Shown here in pieces: positions 38,585-47,981 of a DNA stretch of 64,000 nt (its first letter is position 1; each line of letters opens with the position of its first letter). The position numbers were made by a program, and so were the translations under genes. Source of the stretch: Cohnella sp. WQ 127256 (GTDB lineage Bacteria > Bacillota > Bacilli > Paenibacillales > Paenibacillaceae). The notes below the pieces were generated by a model. The model saw only the letters and a list, made by a program, of their open reading frames with translations, was not told the DNA's origin and did no database searches. Location: NCBI RefSeq assembly GCF_024519285.1, contig NZ_JAMZCY010000001.1, positions 434,001 to 498,000 of the forward strand, read 5' to 3'.

Positions 38585-40372
38585 ATGAGGATGTTGAAAA
38601 GGTGGCATTTATTAGGTAGTGTTCGATCTCAAATTCTGATCTTACTGCTGGTGTTCATTATCACGCCGACAACGATCATTTCCGTGTTTACCATTAACAA
38701 ATTCACGGCCATGATCGAACAGAACGGGATGGATATGATGGAAACTGCACTTATGCACTCGATGGAGAACACCCAAAATTTTATGGATGGTGCTGCAGAT
38801 GCCGCGCTTGTGATCATGACCAACACTGCGATAACAGATCCGATTTTGAAGTCGGACAAGCAGGGAACAGTTCAGCAAAGAATTGGTGTCTCCAAGCTGC
38901 TGGAGAAATATTTGTACGAGCTGAAAATCCATGGCATAAGGGCTAAAGAGATCGCAGTTATAAATACGTCGAACGAGAAAATCTACTCTGGAGCAAACAC
39001 GTTTGTTCTGCAATCTATGTCCGTTACGAATTGGCATGAGCAAGTGACAAAGCTTGAAGGTAAGCCTTATTGGGGGAGCTTTAACAATAACGGAAAATAT
39101 ATTTATGTTGCCCGCCAAGTTAAGCATTATATCAAGTCTGAGAAGCGCTTCGAGGAGCTTGGAGTTGTGCTTATGAGCTTTGACGAGAGAGAATTTGCCT
39201 CTATCAATTCTTCAGTGAACTTGGTTAATCGCTCCGAAATTCTGATTGGGAATGCAAACGGTCTTATGATTTCAGGAACAGAAGCTTCCCAGGTCGGAAA
39301 GTCGCTTGCACCCGGTATTCTTCCCTTGCAGAAGGGAAACCGTGAACTTGATCTTTCCACCCTATATCCATCTGGTATGGCCAATCGTCTTATGGTGTAC
39401 GATGCTATCCCGAACAGCGATTGGAGTCTGATCGTATCTGCTCCTATTGAGGAGCTGTTGCAGATGCAACACAAAATTAAAAATATGATTATGATTTCGA
39501 CAGGCTTATGCGTAATAGGTGCTTTTATCTTGGCAGCTCTATTAGCTCATAGAATGACACAGCCGCTGAAGAGACTGTCAAAGGATGTGAAGCAGCGGAT
39601 CAAGAATGGTGATTTTGCCTTCTGGCCTATGCAGGAGCCCTCGTGGCAGGACGAGATTGCTGGATTGGGTCAAGGCTTCTACAGGCTGGTAGCGGACTTG
39701 AACGAAACAAAGAATAAGATGCACAAAGTAGAAATCATCAAGCGTGAGGCTGAGCTTGATGCGATGAAAAGTAAAATAAAGCCTCACTTTCTATATAACT
39801 CACTTGAGTCTGTGAGGATGCTAGCTGTCATTAACAAAGATCCGAGTACTGCGGATATGATTAAATCGCTCGGTCATCTGTTTCGATACATTATGACGGA
39901 TCAGAAGAATAACACGACATTAGCGGACGAGCTGGAATATTTACATAGTTATATTAAGCTACAAAAAATTAGATACGAAGATCGGCTAGAGGTAGAGATC
40001 GATATACCCGATCATCTGATGAACGTTAAATTACAGAAGCTTGTCCTACAGCCTCTGGTGGAAAACTCTATTGAGCATGGCATCAATTATAAGAGAGGCG
40101 GGAAGCTCATCCGAGTCTCTGCTACGGAAGTCGAAGACGATGTACTCATTCAAGTCTGGGATGAAGGTGCGGGAATAGATCCAGACAAGCTGATCAGCCT
40201 CCAGGACAATCTTGATGATGCGAATTCAGATATTGACCACATCGGTTTAAGGAATGTTCATCGGAGATTACGATTGTATTTCGGAGAGCCCTATGGACTT
40301 ACCCTAGAGAGTGTGCGTGACAGCTATACTAATGTGTTCATAAGGATACCCAAAGATCGAGCCAACCGTTAA
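38585..40372 (+). CDS. YesM-type sensor histidine kinase
   Basis: A 595-residue sensor kinase. Membrane segments lie at residues 15-35 (ILILLLVFIITPTTIISVF) and about 300-322 (MIMISTGLCVIGAFILAAL), with a dCache-like extracellular sensor between them, then HAMP. H401 is in IKPHFLYNSLESVR, the N box is LQPLVENSIEHG and the G box HIGLRNVHRRLRLYFG. GGGAGG precedes the start. It forms a pair with the regulator 18 bases downstream and probably controls the transporter and the 45456 gene. Confidence 0.93.
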   Translation: MRMLKRWHLLGSVRSQILILLLVFIITPTTIISVFTINKFTAMIEQNGMDMMETALMHSMENTQNFMDGAADAALVIMTNTAITDPILKSDKQGTVQQRIGVSKLLEKYLYELKIHGIRAKEIAVINTSNEKIYSGANTFVLQSMSVTNWHEQVTKLEGKPYWGSFNNNGKYIYVARQVKHYIKSEKRFEELGVVLMSFDEREFASINSSVNLVNRSEILIGNANGLMISGTEASQVGKSLAPGILPLQKGNRELDLSTLYPSGMANRLMVYDAIPNSDWSLIVSAPIEELLQMQHKIKNMIMISTGLCVIGAFILAALLAHRMTQPLKRLSKDVKQRIKNGDFAFWPMQEPSWQDEIAGLGQGFYRLVADLNETKNKMHKVEIIKREAELDAMKSKIKPHFLYNSLESVRMLAVINKDPSTADMIKSLGHLFRYIMTDQKNNTTLADELEYLHSYIKLQKIRYEDRLEVEIDIPDHLMNVKLQKLVLQPLVENSIEHGINYKRGGKLIRVSATEVEDDVLIQVWDEGAGIDPDKLISLQDNLDDANSDIDHIGLRNVHRRLRLYFGEPYGLTLESVRDSYTNVFIRIPKDRANR

Positions 40373-40390
40373 CAGGAGGAGAAATGGGAT

Positions 40391-41986
40391 ATGCATACAG
40401 TACTGATTGTTGACGATGACGCCATGATTGTTAAAGGACTTGAGCTCATTGTGGATTGGAGCGGAATGGGATTCGAAATCGTGGGTACGGCAAGAGACGG
40501 GGAGGAAGGCTTTCAGGCCGTGCAGCAGTTGAGACCCGATATCGTTCTGACGGATATTAAGATGCCTTACAAAAGCGGGCTTGAGATGATTGAGGATTGC
40601 TTATCGAATGGCTTGCAGCCGGCTTTTGTCGTCTTAACTGGATTTAACGAATTCGAATATGCCAAGAGAGCACTGAAAAGCCGGGTAGCAGACTATTTGT
40701 TGAAGCCGATTGATGAAGCGGAATTGATCTCGGTATTAACCAACATACGCACGCAGCTTGCCGATGGAGAGAGAAGGAAGTCGGATTTATCAGCGCTTGA
40801 ACGAAGATTACAGGAAAGCTATCCTATTTTACGAGAAAAATTCATTGGAGATATGGTTAAAGGTAGTCTTACTCCTATTGAACTTAGTGAGGAGAATTTG
40901 AAGTATTACGATATCCGGCTAGCTGGTGACGTATTCCAAATAGTAATGCTAGATCAGGAATTTGCGGATACGGATGAGGATCAGCGCATGCTGAGTGAAA
41001 TGAAGCTGATGGAAATTATCCAAGAAGCTCTTGGTCAGTGCGGGATTTATGCGTTAGTTGCTCGAATCGAGGAGCGTATGGTGGTGGTATTGAGTGGAGA
41101 GGGAGATGAATTCCTTAGGCTGAGGGAAGGATTGGAGAGTATTCAGAGAGCGGCTGACAAGTGGTTAGGCTTGCGGTTGACGATCGGGGTATCGACGACA
41201 GCAGGGAGGGAAGAGCTGCCCACCCTTTATACGGAGGTAGTAACAGCTGTTCGTTACAAAATGTATGAAGGTAAAGGCAGTGTGATTTATTACAGCCAAT
41301 TAAATAGGCTTGATCAGTCTACCTATGGTTATTTGGAGGATCAGGCCAGGCTCTTAATCTCTGGAGTCAGTGAGATGGATGTAGAGAAGGTATATGCAGT
41401 AATCGATGATTTGTTCGAGAAAATACAGCGGACGGGCATGTTGTCTCCTGACTCCGTCTACCGGATGTGCACCGAAATCCTGTTCGAGACTAGGAAGGCT
41501 CTGACTGAAATTGGTGTGAATATGGATGATATCGTAGACGAGGATATTTTCTCTAAGAAAGTGATGTCTCGATATGAGACTCTGGAGGAGCTCAAGCATT
41601 GGCTTGGCGTCATCTTCAAGAATACGATCGATTTTATTGATAGACGTTCCAGTCGAGTTAATGGAGAACCCATTGATCCTATCATTCTGTTCATGAATGC
41701 CAATTACGACAAGAATATTGATCTTGAGCTCATTTCTAAAACCTTTTATATTGATCCAAGCTATTTCTGCAAAGTATTTAAGAAAACGACGGGTGTAACG
41801 TATCTTAGTTATTTGACCCAAATTAGAATGGCTAAAGCGTGTGAATTTCTAAAAAATCCCCAAAATAAGGTATATGAAATTGCGGGCAAGACTGGTTATG
41901 AGGACCAGCGGTATTTCAGTCAGGTGTTCCGCAAGCATACAGGTATGACACCAAGTGACTATCAGAGGATACAGACCAAAAATTAA
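40391..41986 (+). CDS. YesN-type response regulator with AraC DNA-binding domain
   Basis: A 531-residue regulator. The receiver has D8-D10 and phosphoacceptor D55 (VLTDIKMPYKSG), and Lys in YLLKPIDEAEL. A middle region of about 290 residues follows, with a degenerate nucleotide-cyclase-like look (LRLTIGVSTTAGREELPTLYTEVVTA). The C-terminal AraC HTH has IDLELISKTFYIDPSYFCKVFKKTTG and YEIAGKTGYEDQRYFSQVFRKHTG. AACAGGAGGAG lies before the ATG. It probably activates the promoter ahead of the binding-protein gene at 42129. Confidence 0.93.
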   Translation: MHTVLIVDDDAMIVKGLELIVDWSGMGFEIVGTARDGEEGFQAVQQLRPDIVLTDIKMPYKSGLEMIEDCLSNGLQPAFVVLTGFNEFEYAKRALKSRVADYLLKPIDEAELISVLTNIRTQLADGERRKSDLSALERRLQESYPILREKFIGDMVKGSLTPIELSEENLKYYDIRLAGDVFQIVMLDQEFADTDEDQRMLSEMKLMEIIQEALGQCGIYALVARIEERMVVVLSGEGDEFLRLREGLESIQRAADKWLGLRLTIGVSTTAGREELPTLYTEVVTAVRYKMYEGKGSVIYYSQLNRLDQSTYGYLEDQARLLISGVSEMDVEKVYAVIDDLFEKIQRTGMLSPDSVYRMCTEILFETRKALTEIGVNMDDIVDEDIFSKKVMSRYETLEELKHWLGVIFKNTIDFIDRRSSRVNGEPIDPIILFMNANYDKNIDLELISKTFYIDPSYFCKVFKKTTGVTYLSYLTQIRMAKACEFLKNPQNKVYEIAGKTGYEDQRYFSQVFRKHTGMTPSDYQRIQTKN

Positions 41987-42042
41987 ACATCGATAACAAG
42001 TTTACCTCATTACCTTCCTCTTCTCTAAAGATTAACCTTTAG

Positions 42043-42056
42043 GTAAGCGGTTTCTA
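42043..42056 (+). promoter_or_regulatory. cre-like site before binding-protein gene
   Basis: GTAAGCGGTTTCTA resembles the cre consensus (core AAGCGGTTTC). It lies about 75 bases before the TTG start of the lipoprotein, in the 141-base gap after the regulator. As at 18141, it suggests CcpA control of transporter expression. Confidence 0.5.
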
Positions 42057-42128
42057 CTCGTTTCGTATCTATCATGAGCTATGAAACCGACTATGGTGCA
42101 ATTCTTAACTTAGAAAGGGGAAATCATA

Positions 42129-43595
42129 TTGAAAGCGTCAACAAAGTCGTCAGTTGCATTACTTTCCGTTATTTGTAGTTCCATGCTTCTTTTCAGTGCC
42201 TGCGGAAGCAATTCTAATTCAAAGGGAGCAAATGAAGGCGGAAACGCGGGGGGAGAAAGCAAGAAGGTAGAATTCAAAATCTCTTCATGGGCCGGACCTG
42301 GTAAGAAAGAAGGGATGGATAAAATTATTGAGGAGTACAAAAAAGTTAAACCTAATGTCAAAGTCACTTATGAAGAAGTAGCTCAATCGAACACGGATTT
42401 CGATGTTTGGATGTCTGCTCAGTTGTCCGGAAATCAAGAGCCAGAAGTAATCATGGACTTCAGCTACCACAATCCGTATGACAAGTACATTGATAAGGGA
42501 TATAACATCCTGGAGATGGACCCGTATTTGGACAAGGTGAGTCCATATACGAACAAGAAGTGGGGAGAGAGCTTTCGTGAGGTAGATCTCAATCTCATGA
42601 GGTCTCCACAGAACGGGAAGCTGAACAATGTGGCAACCTCGATGGTCACATTGAAAATCGCCTATAACAAGGACATGTATGACCAATTGGGTCTGCAAAT
42701 TCCTACTACTTATACCGAGATGATCGAGAATTTCAAGAAAATTCGGGAAGCGAAGATCGGTGCAGAGCCCTTCTCAGGTTTTCTGAAGGCTGGCGCTGCT
42801 TGGGACTGGTTCGCAAGGTTTACAGCTCAGCAGACGCAAGAGCAATATGTGCCCCAGATCGATACCCTATTTAAGAACAACAAGTATCAGCAGGATGAAT
42901 ACGTGAAGGCAATAGATGAAGGAATCATTGATATCCGTAAGCCCGAGGTTAGGAACTTGTACGAGCTCTTTAAGGAGTTTACGACTTATTGGGCGCCAGG
43001 GGCTATGGCTATGACGAATACAGAAGCAAGAGATATGTGGCTGCAAGCAAAAACAGTGCACGCATTTACGATCAATATAGATGCTAAGCCATTTGCAAGC
43101 GACATGAAGCCATCCTTTAATTGGGGCACATTCGAATTCCCAGTAATAACGAAGGATATCGCGCCTACCTCCAATGAAGATCCTGCAGAATTCGGTGATT
43201 TCGCCGATGCATTCGTCGTAATGCCTTCAGCGATCAAGGCTAACATCCAAGACGAGGTTATGGACTTTATTATGTTCTATACGTCACCTGAGATGGCAAC
43301 CCAATTGGCGGATATGAATTGGATCACACCGACTGTAGTCGATGTGGAGCCTAATGCGAATCTAGAAATGTATTTGCCAAAATATAGACCGCAAAATCAG
43401 ATCGATTTGAATTCAAATGCGATTCTGGGGTCTGTACCAAGACAATTCGTATTTCAGCAAATTCAACGCTATGTTCTGGACGACATTACGATCGACCAAC
43501 TTGTCGATTCTATCGATAAGAATGTAAAGGAAGAAGTAGCGAAGCTCAAGAAAGAAAAAGGATGGTCCAAGGAAAATGACTACGGTCATAAGTAA
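42129..43595 (+). CDS. ABC sugar transporter substrate-binding lipoprotein
   Basis: A 488-residue extracellular binding protein of the CUT1 class. The signal peptide ends in the lipobox FSAC with C25. The mature part opens with a Gly/Asn/Ser-rich linker, then FKISSWAGPGKKEGMDKIIEEYKKVKPNVKVTYEEV, typical of family 1 binding proteins, and later WGTFEFPVITKD and FGDFADAFVVMPSAIK. A TTG start is supported by AAAGGGGAAATC upstream. It delivers sugar to the two permeases that follow; the ATPase is not encoded here. The ligand is unknown. Confidence 0.92.
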   Translation: MKASTKSSVALLSVICSSMLLFSACGSNSNSKGANEGGNAGGESKKVEFKISSWAGPGKKEGMDKIIEEYKKVKPNVKVTYEEVAQSNTDFDVWMSAQLSGNQEPEVIMDFSYHNPYDKYIDKGYNILEMDPYLDKVSPYTNKKWGESFREVDLNLMRSPQNGKLNNVATSMVTLKIAYNKDMYDQLGLQIPTTYTEMIENFKKIREAKIGAEPFSGFLKAGAAWDWFARFTAQQTQEQYVPQIDTLFKNNKYQQDEYVKAIDEGIIDIRKPEVRNLYELFKEFTTYWAPGAMAMTNTEARDMWLQAKTVHAFTINIDAKPFASDMKPSFNWGTFEFPVITKDIAPTSNEDPAEFGDFADAFVVMPSAIKANIQDEVMDFIMFYTSPEMATQLADMNWITPTVVDVEPNANLEMYLPKYRPQNQIDLNSNAILGSVPRQFVFQQIQRYVLDDITIDQLVDSIDKNVKEEVAKLKKEKGWSKENDYGHK

Positions 43596-43612
43596 TCCCT
43601 AATCGTGCTTTG

Positions 43613-43654
43613 CAAATCCCCGCAGCCGGAGCTGCTATCCATTGCGGGGATTTG
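43613..43654 (+). terminator. Hairpin between binding-protein and permease genes
   Basis: CAAATCCCCGCA pairs perfectly with TGCGGGGATTTG (12 bp). Only TTAG follows, so it probably acts as mRNA stabiliser or partial terminator, favouring the binding protein. Confidence 0.65.
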
Positions 43655-43692
43655 TTAGATGTGCACGGTGGATAGATAGGAGGTACTTCAGC

Positions 43693-44592
43693 ATGTCGCA
43701 ACCACGCGTTAACCTATGGAAATCCGTTTATCGATTCAAGCATGCGTATGTATTCCTATTGCCGCTCATCGTTCTTCTGGGACTGTTCAGCTATTACCCC
43801 ATTGTGATGGCGTTGAAAATGTCCTTTTACCATTGGAAGGGCGGCAACGAAGCTGTATTTATCGGGTTTGATAATTTTGTGACCTTGTTTAAGGATAAGG
43901 CTTTTTATGTATCGCTGAAAAATGCACTATGGTTTATCCTATTCGATTGTACTGTAGGCGTGCTCATGCCGCTGATCGTAGCCGAGCTGCTGTTTCATTT
44001 GAAGAGCACGCGATTGCAATATGTATATCGGACGCTGTTCGTCGCGACGATCACCGTACCGTCCGTTATTATCATACTAATCTGGGTGTTTCTGTACAAT
44101 CCGTCCATTGGCGGTATGAATGTGTTGGTGGACATCATTGGCATCTCCCCACAGCTTTGGCTCGGAGGGACGGATACCGCATTATTTTCTATTATTTTCT
44201 CAGGCTTTCCTTTCATTAATCCTATCTTTCTTCTCATTGTTTTCGCAGCACTCCAAGCGATACCTAAGTCATTGCACGAAGCGTCTGTGATGGAAGGCTG
44301 TGGCGTTTGGAAACGGATCCTGTCTATTGATATTCCGTTGATCCTCGGACAGTTGAAGCTCATTTTTATATTAGGAATATTGCACGGAATGCAATCCTTT
44401 TACAAACAAATGATCATGACGGATGGGGGACCTGGCAACGAAACGCTCGTTCCCGGCTTACACATGTTTCAAGCGGGATTCAGACACAACGATTTCGGAT
44501 ATGCTTCCACAATCGGGTTCGTCATGTTAATTCTCATGCTGGTATTGACGATTGTTTCGAACAAACTGATCAAGACCGAGGACGATCATTAA
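43693..44592 (+). CDS. ABC sugar transporter permease, first subunit (CUT1)
   Basis: A 299-residue MalF/UgpA-like permease with six membrane segments. AGGAGG at 43679-43684 sets the ATG at 43693; the upstream open frame overlaps the hairpin and is not used. The first segment is YVFLLPLIVLLGLFSYYPIVMALKMS, and the EAA loop includes SLHEASVMEGCGVWKRILSIDIPL. It assembles with the next permease. Confidence 0.92.
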   Translation: MSQPRVNLWKSVYRFKHAYVFLLPLIVLLGLFSYYPIVMALKMSFYHWKGGNEAVFIGFDNFVTLFKDKAFYVSLKNALWFILFDCTVGVLMPLIVAELLFHLKSTRLQYVYRTLFVATITVPSVIIILIWVFLYNPSIGGMNVLVDIIGISPQLWLGGTDTALFSIIFSGFPFINPIFLLIVFAALQAIPKSLHEASVMEGCGVWKRILSIDIPLILGQLKLIFILGILHGMQSFYKQMIMTDGGPGNETLVPGLHMFQAGFRHNDFGYASTIGFVMLILMLVLTIVSNKLIKTEDDH

Positions 44593-44610
44593 TGACTTGG
44601 GAGGTTTATC

Positions 44611-45432
44611 ATGAACAAGAATAAGATAGCTTCCTTTATCTTGATCTTCTTATTATCTTTGTTTATTTTATTTAGCTTTTTTCCGATTTTGATTATGCTT
44701 CTAACTTCTTTGAAATCTAATATGCAAGTTAGCTTAGGCGTATTCAAGTTTCCATCGGTTATTCATTGGGACAATTACAGCCGGGCGTTCGATGCTGTTC
44801 TTCCATATGCGATGAATTCAATCTTTATAGCCGTCGCAGCGGTGATAGGTGTACTGATCGCTTCTTCGTTTGCGGCTTATGCCTTTGCTAGATATCGTTT
44901 TCCCGGTCGCGAGATCTTATATTATTTGATCATCGCGTTAATGATGGTCCCAGCAGTACTTATCTTAATTCCAATGTTCAAGCTGGTTGTTGCATTGGAT
45001 ATGCTGAACACCTACTGGGTCGTTATCTTACCGCAAATTGCCAGCGGTTGCATTATCGCTGTGTTTCTCCTAAGAAGCTTCTTCGCGGGGCTGCCTGAAG
45101 ATCTATTCGAGAGCTTTCGAATTGATGGCGCAAGGGAAATCACGATTCTAACCCGCTTGGTGCTGCCTCTTTCCAAGCCGATCATGGGTACGATCGCCGT
45201 TCTGAATTTTCATTCCTCCTGGAACGATTATATTTGGCCGTTGGTCACGATTAATAAGAATGCGCTTAAACCTGTAGTGACGGGGATTATGTCATTCTCG
45301 AATGATTATTCGACAGATTACGGACCGATGATGGCGGCTTATGTTCTGGCCTCGATTCCATTAATGCTTGTGATTGGATTCGCTATGAAATATTTCGTGC
45401 ATGGGCTTACGAGTGGAGCCGTTAAGGCTTGA
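44611..45432 (+). CDS. ABC sugar transporter permease, second subunit (CUT1)
   Basis: A 273-residue MalG-like permease with six membrane segments, opening IASFILIFLLSLFILFSFFPIL. The EAA loop is LPEDLFESFRIDGAREITILTRLVLPL. A TGGGAGG site precedes the ATG. It completes the membrane part of the transporter. The next gene begins 24 bases after its stop with its own ribosome site. Confidence 0.92.
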   Translation: MNKNKIASFILIFLLSLFILFSFFPILIMLLTSLKSNMQVSLGVFKFPSVIHWDNYSRAFDAVLPYAMNSIFIAVAAVIGVLIASSFAAYAFARYRFPGREILYYLIIALMMVPAVLILIPMFKLVVALDMLNTYWVVILPQIASGCIIAVFLLRSFFAGLPEDLFESFRIDGAREITILTRLVLPLSKPIMGTIAVLNFHSSWNDYIWPLVTINKNALKPVVTGIMSFSNDYSTDYGPMMAAYVLASIPLMLVIGFAMKYFVHGLTSGAVKA

Positions 45433-45455
45433 TGAGCATGGAGGGAGAGGTAATC

Positions 45456-47105
45456 ATGAAGAAGTCAATCGTCCAGCCGAGGCTAGGCTTACAAGGACCG
45501 ACCGTTTCTTGGTTGGATCCGTGGGCGGGGGAAGCTTCCTCCCAGATTATGCGGACAGGTACAGGCAGTGTGTTACCGCCACAAGATCCGACGCCGGAGC
45601 CGGAGGAATTCATCCAAGCCATGCAGCAATTAGGAGCAGAGTTCTACGTTCACCATCTGCTTCCTAATTCTCTGGGCCAATCCGAGATGATTCGTGATGC
45701 GGTTGCACATGGCCTGGATATTGTTCTAGGAAATGAGTATGGCAATATCAACGGTCCTTATATAGAGGGGACGAACCGTTACGATATACCCGATAAAGAG
45801 GTACTGGAGGCATCCCGCAGTGGAAGGCTGATCGGTTTGCTGTATGATGAGCCCGAGCACCTTCAGATCAATGCTGACCAATACCGTAAAGATGGTTTTT
45901 ACCCGCATTGGGGGATAACGGAGGGGCTCTCTCTTGCAGAAGCTGAAGACAAGGTGACGGATGCTGTTGCGGCGAGGGTATCGCATGTCGATAAGCTATT
46001 GGAACAGAATGGGCTGAATTCCGCTACTGTTCCACTTCTTTCCGAGCATGTCTTTCCGGTTATGTTTCACACGATGGCACGCGGAGGCATGGCACTCTGT
46101 CCGAAAGTGATGAAGGAGTCGTTCCAATCTCTGCAGCTGTCGTCAGCTTTGGGCGCAGCCAAGCAGTACAATCGGCAGATGTGGATTTGTGCGGATCTAT
46201 GGGGACCAGATACAGGACCCTGGTTTATCCGTACCCCTGGACTTCCCGGGCACTCTCCTGAAGAATATGCATCCGCGTTAAGAATGGGCTACTATATGGC
46301 TCCAACTCACTTATTCACAGAAAATATTGATGCACTTCTCAGATTTGAGAAGAATCGATTTCTGAAAACCGAATTTGGCGAGGTTTGGGATGAATTTGCG
46401 CGTAAATTTGTACCGGAGAATCCGTTGGAGTGGAGCCACTCGGAGGCGAATGCGGATATCGTGTTTATTCATGCCGATGACAGTAACTATGGCCAGAATG
46501 AACGCTTGTATGGTAATCGCCAATTACGTGCTGAGGATGCAAGCCAAAGCGTTTTTCAAGTATGGCATTTACTCAGCCATGGAACGATTCCTGCTCATGG
46601 AAGCTGTATGCACATTCCCGGATATACTTTCCCCAGACATCAGTTGAAGGCGAACACCGCGGCGGATCGATTTCCGCTTGAGGCAGGAATTCTATTCGAA
46701 GCTGATCAACGGGTACATTCGTTATTTGAGCCGATGAACAATGTGCTTGTATTCGATGAAAAGGTCACGGAGAAGGAGCTTGGCCAACCGAAACTGATTG
46801 TGGTAGCTGGTTCACGGCTCTCTGCCGAAACGCTGACCGCAGTACGCAGTCAGGCTGAATCGGGTGCGACGGTCATAATCGCGAGCTGGCTGACACCGAC
46901 GCTCTGGAGGCATAGCGGACAAGTAGGTGAGGGTAACTGGCTGGTTACAAGGGGTTTCCTGACAGATGAGAGAGTTCGTGAAACGATGCTCCCGTTTCTG
47001 GGAAGCAGGGATTGCTGGATGCAGCGCTTCGCGAATACCGAGCTAAGAATATATCGTGGCGATTCCCGTGGGTTTACGCTTGACTTTGAAATATTTCGGA
47101 AATAA
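45456..47105 (+). CDS. Unrecognised 549-residue protein, possibly a barrel glycosidase
   Basis: I do not recognise the family. GGGAGAGG at 45443-45450 fits the ATG at 45456 and not the earlier in-frame codons. There is no signal peptide or membrane segment. The first 400 residues alternate helix and strand like a TIM barrel: AEFYVHHLLPNSL, GLDIVLGNEYGNING, LIGLLYDEPEHLQIN, MWICADLWGPDTGPWF, YYMAPTHLFTENID and ADIVFIHADDSNYGQNERLYGNRQL. From about 430, NNVLVFDEKVTEKELGQPKLIVVAGS and ESGATVIIASWLTP resemble the Rossmann-like domain that follows the barrel in GH42-like enzymes. Candidate catalytic acids are in NEYGN, YDEPEH and DLWGPDTG. It ends the transporter operon, so it probably acts on the imported ligand. 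A hydrolase or phosphorylase is guessed from this only. Confidence 0.6.
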   Translation: MKKSIVQPRLGLQGPTVSWLDPWAGEASSQIMRTGTGSVLPPQDPTPEPEEFIQAMQQLGAEFYVHHLLPNSLGQSEMIRDAVAHGLDIVLGNEYGNINGPYIEGTNRYDIPDKEVLEASRSGRLIGLLYDEPEHLQINADQYRKDGFYPHWGITEGLSLAEAEDKVTDAVAARVSHVDKLLEQNGLNSATVPLLSEHVFPVMFHTMARGGMALCPKVMKESFQSLQLSSALGAAKQYNRQMWICADLWGPDTGPWFIRTPGLPGHSPEEYASALRMGYYMAPTHLFTENIDALLRFEKNRFLKTEFGEVWDEFARKFVPENPLEWSHSEANADIVFIHADDSNYGQNERLYGNRQLRAEDASQSVFQVWHLLSHGTIPAHGSCMHIPGYTFPRHQLKANTAADRFPLEAGILFEADQRVHSLFEPMNNVLVFDEKVTEKELGQPKLIVVAGSRLSAETLTAVRSQAESGATVIIASWLTPTLWRHSGQVGEGNWLVTRGFLTDERVRETMLPFLGSRDCWMQRFANTELRIYRGDSRGFTLDFEIFRK

Positions 47106-47138
47106 AGAAGTGATAAGCATCTAATCGGATAGAAAGAT

Positions 47139-47172
47139 GAGGCTGGGGACATCGCTCCCGAGCCTCTTTATT
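47139..47172. terminator. Bidirectional terminator between convergent genes
   Basis: GAGGCT/AGCCTC with an inner GGG/CCC stem is followed by TTTATTTT. It separates the transporter operon from the convergent GntR gene, whose last codons lie inside the hairpin tail. Confidence 0.8.
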
Positions 47173-47860
47173 TTCTAGCAAGCACTCTCTCTACCTTTAA
47201 CAAGTGCTGTAGCATTCTTTCCCCAGCTAGCTTCTCATCCATGGCTTCAATTGCGTCGACGATATCCTTATGCTCTTGCAGAAGCTTCTCTGTTGAGGCA
47301 CGCTCAGCGAAAAACCAGAGTCGGCGCGATTCTTTCATGCTTTCGCGCATTCTGTCAGTCATAGATTCCATCATCGAGCTCAATATTGAATTATGCGAGG
47401 CTTTAGCGATCTGCAGATGAAATTGAAAATCCGCTTGATCACTACCTTCTTCGTCATGGAGTGCCGCTTCCATTGCTGAGAGCGTTGCTTTTAAGTGGAG
47501 GATATCGTCGTCTGTTCTATGCTTGGCGGCAAGAGAGGCCGAACCCATCTCAATGAATTTACGCACTTCGAGTACTTCCTGCAACAATGTCGTATTGTAA
47601 TCTAGCTCGATGTTATCCTCTTTAGGTGGCTGTAGGCTTACAAAGGTCCCCCCTCCATGTCGGATGGTCACCCAACCCATCGCTTTTAATGCACTTAGTG
47701 CTTCTCTCACCGTCGAACGACCGACAGCAAAGCTTTCTGCTAATTCGACTACAGTAGGCAATTTCGAGCCAGGAGCATAAATATGTGATGTAATTTGCTC
47801 TTTTATCTGCTGCTGAATGACTTCAGACCCTTTTAAAGTCATGATTTTCTGGAATGACAC
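47168..47860 (-). CDS. GntR-family (FadR subgroup) transcriptional regulator
   Basis: A 230-residue regulator. The N-terminal winged HTH has LAESFAVGRSTVREALSALKAMG and WVTIRHGGGTFV. The C-terminal all-helical FCD-type domain has LEVRKFIEMGSASLAAKHR, ADFQFHLQIAKASHNSIL and a late EHKDIVDAIEAMD, where the His/Asp residues bind a metal in this family. FadR-type proteins such as LldR and GlcC sense lactate, glycolate or similar acids. It is divergent from glcD, which makes it the probable regulator of the glcD-glcF pair. A TGATCA-CA-TGATCA site lies between them. Confidence 0.9.
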   Translation of the reverse strand: MSFQKIMTLKGSEVIQQQIKEQITSHIYAPGSKLPTVVELAESFAVGRSTVREALSALKAMGWVTIRHGGGTFVSLQPPKEDNIELDYNTTLLQEVLEVRKFIEMGSASLAAKHRTDDDILHLKATLSAMEAALHDEEGSDQADFQFHLQIAKASHNSILSSMMESMTDRMRESMKESRRLWFFAERASTEKLLQEHKDIVDAIEAMDEKLAGERMLQHLLKVERVLARK

Positions 47861-47926
47861 AGAAAAACCTCCATAAAAATGATATACAACAATTAAAGCA
47901 TACGTTAAACTAATGTAAAAGTCATC

Positions 47927-47940
47927 TGATCACATGATCA
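47927..47940. promoter_or_regulatory. Palindromic operator candidate between gntR and glcD
   Basis: TGATCACATGATCA is made of two TGATCA halves with a CA spacer. It lies 66 bases from the GntR start and 41 from the glcD start. FadR-type regulators bind short palindromes in such divergent regions, so it is a plausible site for control of both genes. Confidence 0.5.
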
Positions 47941-47981
47941 ATTACAAAATGAATACTAATATAGGGGGACTGAGTCTCACA

